Shown here: positions 1 through 3,639 of the stretch, one piece after another
How positions within the stretch are numbered: the stretch's first letter is position 1
Layout: every line of letters begins with the position of its first letter
NCBI GenBank assembly: GCA_030691585.1
Contig: JAUYEC010000156.1
Span: 1 to 11,152, forward strand
DNA length: 11,152 bases
Direction of reading: 5' to 3'
Origin: Candidatus Omnitrophota bacterium
GTDB lineage: Bacteria > Omnitrophota > Gorgyraeia > Gygaellales > Profunditerraquicolaceae
The notes under the pieces: generated by a model
The model's database searches: none
What the model saw: the letters and a program-made list of their open reading frames with translations, nothing else
Told to the model about the DNA's origin: nothing
Program-made: the position numbers and the translations under genes

Positions 1-11
1 GGGCCACAATC

Positions 12-84
12 GCTGGAGTAGCTCAGTCGGTAGAGCACGTCCTTGGTAAGGACGGGGTCACGAGTTCAATTCTCGTCTCCAGCT
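12..84 (+). tRNA. tRNA-Thr (anticodon GGT)
   Basis: A complete cloverleaf can be folded by eye. The acceptor stem is GCTGGAG (12-18) with CTCCAGC (77-83). The D arm is at 21-36. The anticodon stem CGTCC (38-42) pairs with GGACG (50-54) around a loop TTGGTAA, with anticodon GGT at 45-47, which reads ACC/ACT threonine codons. The T arm is at 60-76 with loop TTCAATT. The discriminator base is T84. The following bases are TTC, so the 3' CCA is not encoded and must be added by tRNA nucleotidyltransferase. A threonine tRNA with this anticodon often precedes tuf in this conserved gene cluster; here the next gene is rpmG. Confidence 0.96.
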
Positions 85-93
85 TTCTTCTTC

Positions 94-117
94 GCTCAAA
101 CACTTTCGTGTTTGAGC
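94..117. repeat. perfect 10-bp hairpin after tRNA-Thr
   Basis: GCTCAAACAC (94-103) is the exact reverse complement of GTGTTTGAGC (108-117), with a four-base loop TTTC; on the opposite strand the loop reads GAAA. It begins 10 nt after the tRNA-Thr end. No T-tract follows on either strand, so it does not match a canonical intrinsic terminator. It could be a 3' processing or stability element for the tRNA transcript, or part of a dispersed repeat. It shares its last two bases with the next structured element, so the two folds compete slightly. Confidence 0.7.
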
Positions 118-161
118 TTCGAAGCAATAGATTCTTCCGCGAAGAAGAACTGCTGCGAAGC
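116..161. repeat. long imperfect stem-loop between tRNA-Thr and rpmG
   Basis: Bases 116-126 pair with 151-161 (10 of 11 positions, one A-G mismatch). Inside, TTCTTC (132-137) pairs with GAAGAA (141-146) around CGC. A direct repeat GCGAAGAAGA occurs at 139-148 and again at 190-199. After the stem come a very weak 3-bp CCC/GGG hairpin (162-170) and a run of six T (172-177). This leaves a remote chance of inefficient termination before rpmG, but the T-run lies 10 nt from the strong stem. The 139-nt gap (85-223) holds no other gene and no convincing promoter. The function is unknown; its make-up suggests a dispersed intergenic repeat. Confidence 0.55.
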
Positions 162-223
162 CCCACCGGGATTTTTTGATAGCTGAAGGGCGAAGAAGAG
201 CGAATATCACAGAAAGAAATCCT

Positions 224-373
224 ATGCGCGAGCTCATCACATTAGAATGCACGATTTGCAAAAATAGGAATTATACGACGACAAAGAATAAAAAGCAGCA
301 CCAGGACAAGCTGGAACTGAGCAAGTTCTGTAAATTCTGCCAGAAGCACTCCCCGCATAAAGAAATTAAGTAG
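224..373 (+). CDS. rpmG: 50S ribosomal protein L33 (bL33)
   Basis: This is a 49-residue protein of the large ribosomal subunit, located near the tRNA exit site. It is basic and carries two CXXC knuckles, C9-x-x-C12 and C36-x-x-C39, so it is the zinc-binding (C+) form of L33. The stretch KFCKFCQKHSPHKE is close to the usual family C-terminus. The start ATG at 224 gives the family's normal length (about 49-55 aa); an upstream in-frame TTG at 176 would add 16 residues with no family counterpart. A modest purine-rich stretch AGAAAG lies 7 nt upstream. Placement between tRNA-Thr and tRNA-Trp just before secE is a common bacterial arrangement. Some bacteria also encode a zinc-free paralogue elsewhere; none is visible here. 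Confidence 0.95.
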   Translation: MRELITLECTICKNRNYTTTKNKKQHQDKLELSKFCKFCQKHSPHKEIK

Positions 374-390
374 GGTAATCTGATTATAAT

Positions 391-466
391 AGGGGCGTCG
401 GTTAACTGGCTAAACCACTGGTCTCCAAAACCAGGACTGGGGGTTCAAGTCCCTCCGCCCCTGCCA
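391..466 (+). tRNA. tRNA-Trp (anticodon CCA), with encoded CCA end
   Basis: The acceptor stem AGGGGCG (391-397) pairs with CGCCCCT (456-462). The D stem is 400-403/413-416. The anticodon stem CTGGT (418-422) pairs with ACCAG (430-434) around loop CTCCAAA, with anticodon CCA at 425-427. The T stem is 439-443/451-455 with loop TTCAAGT. The discriminator is G463, typical of tRNA-Trp, and the CCA tail is encoded at 464-466, unlike tRNA-Thr in the same window. It lies 17 nt after rpmG and is probably cut from the same transcript. A tRNA-Trp immediately before secE is a conserved gene order in many bacterial phyla. Confidence 0.97.
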
Positions 467-470
467 AAAA

Positions 471-502
471 GTACGGGACAAGTCCTGCCGCTCCCGTAGT
501 AC
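471..502. repeat. degenerate inverted repeat after tRNA-Trp
   Basis: TACGGGA (472-478) pairs with TCCCGTA (492-498) around a 13-base loop that itself contains the small dyad GGACAAGTCC (476-485). A competing pairing joins CCGCT (488-492) and AGCGG (506-510). The resemblance to the clean GTAG...CTAC palindrome 20 nt downstream (GGGACA near the left end, TCCCGTA near the right) suggests a decayed or recombined copy of the same family, but that is inference. It lies 5 nt after the tRNA-Trp CCA end. No T-tract follows. Confidence 0.45.
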
Positions 503-521
503 ATGAGCGGAGGTAGTTAGT

Positions 522-550
522 GTAGGGACAGGTTTAAAACCTGTCCCTAC
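522..550. repeat. 29-nt perfect palindrome, GTAG-ended family, copy 1
   Basis: The left arm GTAGGGACAGGTTT is the exact reverse complement of the right arm AAACCTGTCCCTAC, with a single central A at 536. It lies 17 nt before the secE start codon, in the tRNA-Trp to secE gap (467-567), which contains no gene. Related copies with compensating arm changes lie at 2513-2539, 3521-3549, 3565-3620 and 11096-11124. In RNA it would form a hairpin of up to about 13 bp. It has no following T-run, so a terminator role is unlikely. Confidence 0.85.
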
Positions 551-567
551 GAAGAAGTTTGCAAAAA

Positions 568-759
568 ATGAACATAGTAAAAAAGATCTCCAATTTTGTC
601 GTAGAGGTAAAGCAGGAGTTGGCCAAGGTTGCCTGGTCGAGCCGTAAAGAAATTATGGGGGCGACAACGGTAGTGATCGTCACTACTTTTATGCTGGCGC
701 TGTTCATCGGGGCAATAGACATGTTTCTTTCAAAAATATTGAGTGTGCTGTTTAGATGA
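568..759 (+). CDS. secE: preprotein translocase subunit SecE
   Basis: A 63-residue single-span inner-membrane protein that braces SecY in the SecYEG export channel. The sequence shows the family's cytoplasmic amphipathic segment (FVVEVKQELAKVAW, residues 10-23), then a basic SSRKE stretch, one transmembrane helix at roughly 30-50, and a short tail with the usual Asp after the helix (D51). Length matches the short SecE form common outside Enterobacteriaceae. The ATG at 568 is chosen over the in-frame TTG at 559; GAAGAAG at 551-557 is a plausible ribosome-binding site. The usual Trp-Pro of the family motif is Trp-Ser here (W23-S24). The stop codon TGA (757-759) lies inside the left arm of the next hairpin. 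secE next to nusG is one of the most conserved bacterial gene pairs. Confidence 0.93.
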   Translation: MNIVKKISNFVVEVKQELAKVAWSSRKEIMGATTVVIVTTFMLALFIGAIDMFLSKILSVLFR

Positions 760-784
760 ACCCCTCCATTTCAGTCGGGGTTCA
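757..784. repeat. 8-bp hairpin overlapping the secE stop codon
   Basis: TGAACCCC (757-764) is the exact reverse complement of GGGGTTCA (777-784), with a 12-base loop. The first three bases are the secE stop codon, so ribosomes ending secE translation would sit on the stem. Downstream is TCATCATGTG, not a T-tract, so it is not a canonical terminator. It could act as an mRNA 3'-end stabiliser or processing site between secE and nusG. Confidence 0.6.
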
Positions 785-790
785 TCATGT

Positions 791-860
791 GCTTCGACGA
801 GCTCAGCATGGTTCGTCAAAGCATGGTGAGCGAAGTCAAACCAAGCGAGCGAAGCGAGTC
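791..860. repeat. bulged stem-loop and direct-repeat block upstream of nusG
   Basis: CTTC (792-795), GCTCA (801-805) and CATG (807-810) pair in order with GAAG (832-835), TGAGC (827-831) and CATG (822-825), leaving a 5-base bulge and one mismatch. A competing fold pairs GACGA (796-800) with TCGTC (813-817). Direct repeats are GCATGG at 806 and 821, GTCAAA at 815 and 835, GAGCGAAG at 828 and 847, and GCGAG at 845 and 854. The block runs to within 2 nt of the nusG start codon, so it supplies the whole nusG leader. It differs from the GTAG-ended palindromes and looks like a second dispersed repeat family. No protein-coding signal is seen. Confidence 0.6.
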
Positions 861-862
861 GA

Positions 863-1393
863 ATGATGAAAAACTGGTACGTAGTGCATACGCAGACCGG
901 CCTTGAGGACAAGGTGAGAACAGCGCTTGAGAATAAGATCAACGCTGAGGGCATGCGGGAGTTTATCAGCAAAGTGATCATTCCTACCGAACAGATTTCC
1001 GAAATACGTTCCGGCAAAAAGAAGATTTCCCAGCGAAAATTCTTTCCCGGTTACCTCCTCATTGAGATGGAATTCAATGAAAGGACCTTTATGTTCGTTA
1101 AGACCGCGCCCGGCGTGACCGGCTTTATCGGGCTGGGCAGAAAACCCATGCCTTTGCCCCAGAATGAAGTGGATAATATACTTAAACGCACCGAAGAGAC
1201 ACAGGTAAAGCCCAGCCCAAAAGTGATTTTCGAGAAAGGCGAGCAGGTCAGGGTCACCGAAGGCCCGTTTATCAACTTCAACGGCAGCGTCGAAGAGATA
1301 CACCCTGAAAAAGGCAAGGTCAAGGTGAGCGTCTCGATTTTCGGCAGGTCAACGCCGGTGGAACTGGAATACTGGCAGGTGGAGAAGGTATAA
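863..1393 (+). CDS. nusG: transcription elongation/antitermination factor NusG
   Basis: NusG binds the RNA polymerase clamp, modulates pausing, and through its C-terminal domain contacts Rho or ribosomal protein S10. The 176-residue product has the full two-domain form. The N-terminal NGN domain (about 4-110) begins with WYVVHTQTG and contains RKFFPGYLLIEM (58-69) and the GFIG turn. A linker follows, then the KOW domain (about 123-176) with GPFINFNG and VSIFGRSTPVELE. Two adjacent ATGs (863 and 866) are possible starts; the second gives 175 residues and better spacing from the GAG at 856-858. No strong Shine-Dalgarno is present because the leader is made of repeat sequence. The stop codon overlaps the rplK start by one base (TAATG), so rplK translation is probably coupled to nusG. 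Confidence 0.97.
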   Translation: MMKNWYVVHTQTGLEDKVRTALENKINAEGMREFISKVIIPTEQISEIRSGKKKISQRKFFPGYLLIEMEFNERTFMFVKTAPGVTGFIGLGRKPMPLPQNEVDNILKRTEETQVKPSPKVIFEKGEQVRVTEGPFINFNGSVEEIHPEKGKVKVSVSIFGRSTPVELEYWQVEKV

Positions 1394-1818
1394 TGGCAAA
1401 GAAAATCACGGCGCAGATAAAATTACACGTTCCCGCGGCACAGGCAAATCCTGCGCCTCCGGTCGGGCCCGCCCTGGGCCAGCATGGGGTCAACATCATG
1501 CAGTTCTGCAAGCAATTCAATGACCAGACCAAGGGCAGAGATGGATTGATCCTGCCGGTCGTCATCAGCGTATTTGAGGACCGTACTTTTACTTTTATTA
1601 TCAAGTCCCCGCCGTCTTCGGTTCTCCTGAAGCGCGCGGCCAACCTCGCCAAGGCCTCCGGCACAAGCGGTAAAGAAGTGATCGGCAAAGTGACCAAAAA
1701 ACAATTAGAAGAGATCGCCAAGCAAAAGATGCAGGATATGAATACCTCGGATATGGAGCAGGCGATCAAAAGTATAGCCGGCACTGCCCGCAGCATGGGC
1801 ATAGTCGTGGAAGGTTAA
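1393..1818 (+). CDS. rplK: 50S ribosomal protein L11 (uL11)
   Basis: L11 binds the GTPase-associated region of 23S rRNA and forms the base of the L7/L12 stalk, where elongation factors and thiostrepton act. The 141-residue product is of standard length. The N-terminal domain (1-70) has the proline-rich segment PAPPVGPALGQHGVNIMQF (20-38), which lines the factor and antibiotic site. The C-terminal rRNA-binding domain (about 76-141) has KSPPSS, GTSGKEVIGKV and the terminal SMGIVVEG. The start overlaps the nusG stop by one base. A purine-rich GGAGAAGG at 1381-1388, inside the last nusG codons, is the ribosome-binding site. It is followed after 2 nt by rplA, the usual L11-L1 pair. Confidence 0.98.
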   Translation: MAKKITAQIKLHVPAAQANPAPPVGPALGQHGVNIMQFCKQFNDQTKGRDGLILPVVISVFEDRTFTFIIKSPPSSVLLKRAANLAKASGTSGKEVIGKVTKKQLEEIAKQKMQDMNTSDMEQAIKSIAGTARSMGIVVEG

Positions 1819-1820
1819 TT

Positions 1821-2501
1821 ATGAAAGAACGCAGTAAAAGATACACAGAAGCGGCAAAGCAGTTTGAAGAAGGCAAGGCCTACACGGTGAAAGATGCGAT
1901 TTCTATCCTGAAGAAAATGGCAATGCCTAAATTTGATTCATCGGTGGACCTGCATTTTTGTTTGGGCGTGGACGTGAAGAATTCCGACCAGATGGTGCGC
2001 GGTACCGTGGTCCTGCCGCATGGCACAGGCAAAAAAGTGCGTATCGCCGTTTTCTGTAAGGGCGAGCATGAAAGTGTTGCAAAAGAGGCAGGCGCCGATA
2101 TCGTTGGGGGCCTGGAATTGATCGAAAAAGTAGGCGGCGGATTCCTCGATTTTGACTGCGCCATCGCAACACCCGATATGATGAAGGACCTTTCTAAGTT
2201 GGGCAAGGTGTTGGGCCCGCGCGGCCTGATGCCCAGCCCCAAGACCGGCACGGTCACCTTTGATATCGCAAAGGCCATCGCCGATATAAAGAAAGGCAAG
2301 GTGGAGTTCCGGGTGGACAAACAGGCCGGCATTCACCTTTCGTTTGGCAAAATGTCGTTCGCCGAAGATAAATTATACGAAAACGCCGCGCGCATAATTG
2401 AGGCCCTCACTGATGCAAAGCCGGCTTCGGTAAAGGGTAAATTTATCCGCAGCGCGGCCATCTCAGCGTCCATGACGCCGGGATTACGGCTTGCAATTTA
2501 A
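1821..2501 (+). CDS. rplA: 50S ribosomal protein L1 (uL1)
   Basis: L1 forms the mobile L1 stalk that helps release E-site tRNA. In studied bacteria it also represses translation of its own L11-L1 message. The 226-residue product is near the family's usual 229-235. It shows the domain II signature LGPRGLMPSPKTGTV (131-145), the conserved GKMSF (176-180) and the final domain I block KGKFIRSAAISASMTPG. The ATG at 1821 follows GGAAGG (1809-1814) with good spacing. With nusG, rplK and rplA almost touching, there is no room for a separate L1-binding leader upstream of rplK; such a site would have to lie within nusG coding sequence or be absent. Confidence 0.98.
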   Translation: MKERSKRYTEAAKQFEEGKAYTVKDAISILKKMAMPKFDSSVDLHFCLGVDVKNSDQMVRGTVVLPHGTGKKVRIAVFCKGEHESVAKEAGADIVGGLELIEKVGGGFLDFDCAIATPDMMKDLSKLGKVLGPRGLMPSPKTGTVTFDIAKAIADIKKGKVEFRVDKQAGIHLSFGKMSFAEDKLYENAARIIEALTDAKPASVKGKFIRSAAISASMTPGLRLAI

Positions 2502-2512
2502 AAAATTGACTA

Positions 2513-2539
2513 TAGGGACAGCATACTATGCTGTCCCTA
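2513..2539. repeat. 27-nt palindrome in the rplA-rplJ gap, GTAG-type family
   Basis: TAGGGACAGCATA and TATGCTGTCCCTA are exact reverse complements around a central C (2526). Base 2540 (C) preserves the CTAC end on the right, while the left end reads ATAG. Flanking ACTA and TAGT extend the pairing with a small bulge. The core GACAGCAT is the same subtype as the copy at 3565. The gap (2502-2580, 79 nt) has no gene. TTGACT at 2506-2511 resembles a -35 box but has no matching -10. In many bacteria this gap carries an L10-binding leader; no such multi-helix leader is evident here. Confidence 0.8.
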
Positions 2540-2580
2540 CATAGTTGCACGAACGACGAAAGACGATATACGGACAACCA

Positions 2581-3108
2581 ATGAAAAAAATCGGATTAAT
2601 ATTCAGGGAAACATCGGAAAACCGTATCCAGGATATCCTTAAAGGATCAAACAATGTCTTTGTGGTCGGGTATTCAGGCGTAAAGAGCCCGGACATGAGC
2701 TCGTTGCGCAAGAAGCTGCGCGGGTGCGGTTCAAGCCTGTTTGTGGTCAAAAACTGTGTTGCCCGCCGCGCCCTTAAAAGCGCCGGGCTTATCGATGTAA
2801 TCAAGTCCATTGAGGGCCCCTGCGGTTTGGTATTTCTTAAGGATGAGCCGGTCGGGCCTTCAAAAGTGCTCTGCGATTTTTCCAAAGAGCACGAAAAGCT
2901 GAAATTAGAAGGCGGCATTTTTGAGCAAAAGGTCCTGATTAAAGAGGACATTGAGGCCATGGCCAAACTGCCTTCAAAAGAGGTGCTGCGTGCCCAGGTT
3001 GTTATGACATTAATTTCGCCAATATCAGGTTTAGTGATCACCTTGAACCAGGTATTGGCGAAATTTGTTTATTGTATAGATCAGATCAGGCAAAAGAAAA
3101 CAGTTTAA
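2581..3108 (+). CDS. rplJ: 50S ribosomal protein L10 (uL10)
   Basis: L10 anchors dimers of L7/L12 to the ribosome and with them forms the flexible stalk that recruits translation factors. The 175-residue product has the family's N-terminal rRNA-binding domain with FVVGYSGVKSPDMSSLRKKL (27-46), VVKNCVARRAL (55-65) and GPCGLVF (79-85). Its C-terminal helix (about 134-170) is the L12-binding spine. The ATG at 2581 gives the usual length; an in-frame TTG at 2545 would add 12 residues lying within the repeat-flanking sequence and is unlikely. The ribosome-binding site is weak (GGA at 2572-2574). L10 usually represses its own operon by binding the leader RNA, but here the leader is short and occupied by a palindrome. 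Confidence 0.96.
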   Translation: MKKIGLIFRETSENRIQDILKGSNNVFVVGYSGVKSPDMSSLRKKLRGCGSSLFVVKNCVARRALKSAGLIDVIKSIEGPCGLVFLKDEPVGPSKVLCDFSKEHEKLKLEGGIFEQKVLIKEDIEAMAKLPSKEVLRAQVVMTLISPISGLVITLNQVLAKFVYCIDQIRQKKTV

Positions 3109-3109
3109 A

Positions 3110-3116
3110 AGGAGGG
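3110..3116 (+). promoter_or_regulatory. strong ribosome-binding site of rplL
   Basis: AGGAGGG lies in the 12-nt gap after rplJ, with AGGAGG ending 5 nt before the rplL ATG. It is the best Shine-Dalgarno match of any gene in the window; rplJ just upstream has only GGA. This fits the known need for several L7/L12 copies for each L10 on every ribosome, achieved at the level of translation. Confidence 0.85.
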
Positions 3117-3120
3117 TAAT

Positions 3121-3501
3121 ATGGCTGCAAACACAGAAGAGTTGATCAAATCTATTGAAAGTATGACCGTTCTGGAACTTTCGAACCTGGTAAGAGCGCT
3201 GGAAGAGAAGTTTGGCGTTAAGGCGAATATGCCGATGATGGCGGCTCCGGCAGCAGGGGGCGCAGCGGCCGGCCCTGCGGCGGAAGAGAAGACCATGTTT
3301 AGCGTAGTGCTGACTAGCGCCGGTGCCAGCAAAATAGCGGTGATCAAGGAAGTCAGGACGATGACCAGCCTCGGTTTAAAAGAAGCCAAGGACCTGGTTG
3401 ATGCCGCTCCCAAAGCGATCAAAGAAGGCGTCGCCAAAGATGAGGCCGAGGATATGAAGAAAAAACTCGAGGCCGCGGGTGCTACAGTAGAACTGAAATA
3501 G
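3121..3501 (+). CDS. rplL: 50S ribosomal protein L7/L12 (bL12)
   Basis: L7/L12 is the only multi-copy ribosomal protein. Its dimers hang on L10 and its C-terminal domain contacts EF-Tu, EF-G, IF2 and release factors to stimulate GTP hydrolysis. The 126-residue product shows all three parts. The N-terminal dimerisation and L10-binding domain spans about 1-36 (MTVLELSNLVRALEEKFGV). The Ala/Gly/Pro hinge is at about 38-55. The C-terminal factor-binding domain (57-126) has KIAVIKEVR, LGLKEAKDLV and the terminal GATVELK. It follows rplJ after 12 nt. The following 138-nt gap to rpoB holds three palindromic units that could separate ribosomal protein from polymerase expression, as an attenuator and RNase III site do in E. 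coli; this is inference. Confidence 0.98.
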   Translation: MAANTEELIKSIESMTVLELSNLVRALEEKFGVKANMPMMAAPAAGGAAAGPAAEEKTMFSVVLTSAGASKIAVIKEVRTMTSLGLKEAKDLVDAAPKAIKEGVAKDEAEDMKKKLEAAGATVELK

Positions 3502-3520
3502 AATGACAAGATTACGCAAT

Positions 3521-3549
3521 GTAGGGGCGGGTTTGAAACCCGCCCCTAC
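3521..3549. repeat. 29-nt perfect palindrome, GTAG-ended family, rplL-rpoB gap
   Basis: GTAGGGGCGGGTTT (3521-3534) and AAACCCGCCCCTAC (3536-3549) are exact reverse complements around a central G. It begins 20 nt after rplL. Its arms are identical to those of the copy at 11096-11124, whose central base is C, so the two are reverse complements of each other. Relative to the copy at 522-550, A-to-G changes in one arm are matched by T-to-C changes in the other, preserving full pairing. No T-tract follows. Confidence 0.87.
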
Positions 3550-3564
3550 GGAAGATCGCAAGAC

Positions 3565-3620
3565 GTAGGGACAGCATATAATGCTGTCCCTCGGCGGACA
3601 GGACACTGTCCTGTCCCTAC
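3565..3620. repeat. composite double palindrome just upstream of rpoB
   Basis: Two units are fused. In unit one, AGGGACAGCAT (3567-3577) pairs with ATGCTGTCCCT (3581-3591). In unit two, GGACAGGACA (3596-3605) pairs with TGTCCTGTCC (3607-3616). In addition, the outermost GTAGGGACAG (3565-3574) is the exact reverse complement of CTGTCCCTAC (3611-3620), so the whole 56 nt can alternatively fold as one long outer stem. The inner CTAC and GTAG ends at the junction are lost. It ends 19 nt before the rpoB start. The nearby TAATAT (3622-3627) has no -35 partner. Confidence 0.8.
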
Positions 3621-3639
3621 ATAATATTAAGGAAGGCCA

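Noticed and set aside
385..390. Perfect TATAAT just before tRNA-Trp
   Set aside because: It abuts the first tRNA base, so transcription from it would begin inside the acceptor stem. No -35 box lies at the right distance (GAAATT at 362-367), and the TG is one base off the extended -10 position.
836..1303. Long antisense open frame across nusG, and similar antisense frames over rplK, rplL, rpoB and rpoC
   Set aside because: They mirror strongly conserved genes on the + strand, show no recognisable domain and have the composition expected of reverse-strand shadows in moderately GC-rich coding DNA.
2506..2534. TTGACT as a -35 box for a promoter of rplJ
   Set aside because: No -10-like hexamer lies 16-18 nt downstream; the spacer falls in the palindrome.
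2545..2580. In-frame TTG start giving a longer L10
   Set aside because: The 12 extra residues have no family counterpart and lie in repeat-flanking sequence. The ATG at 2581 gives normal L10 length. The same reasoning rejects the TTG starts at 176 (rpmG) and 559 (secE).
522..3620. CRISPR array from repeated 29-nt units
   Set aside because: Units are fully palindromic, unevenly spaced by hundreds to thousands of bases, and separated by essential genes; there are no spacer-sized intervals and no cas genes.
3622..3627. TAATAT as a -10 box for an rpoB promoter
   Set aside because: The -35 position reads ACTGTC within the palindrome, a poor match, and the supposed start site would overlap the ribosome-binding region.
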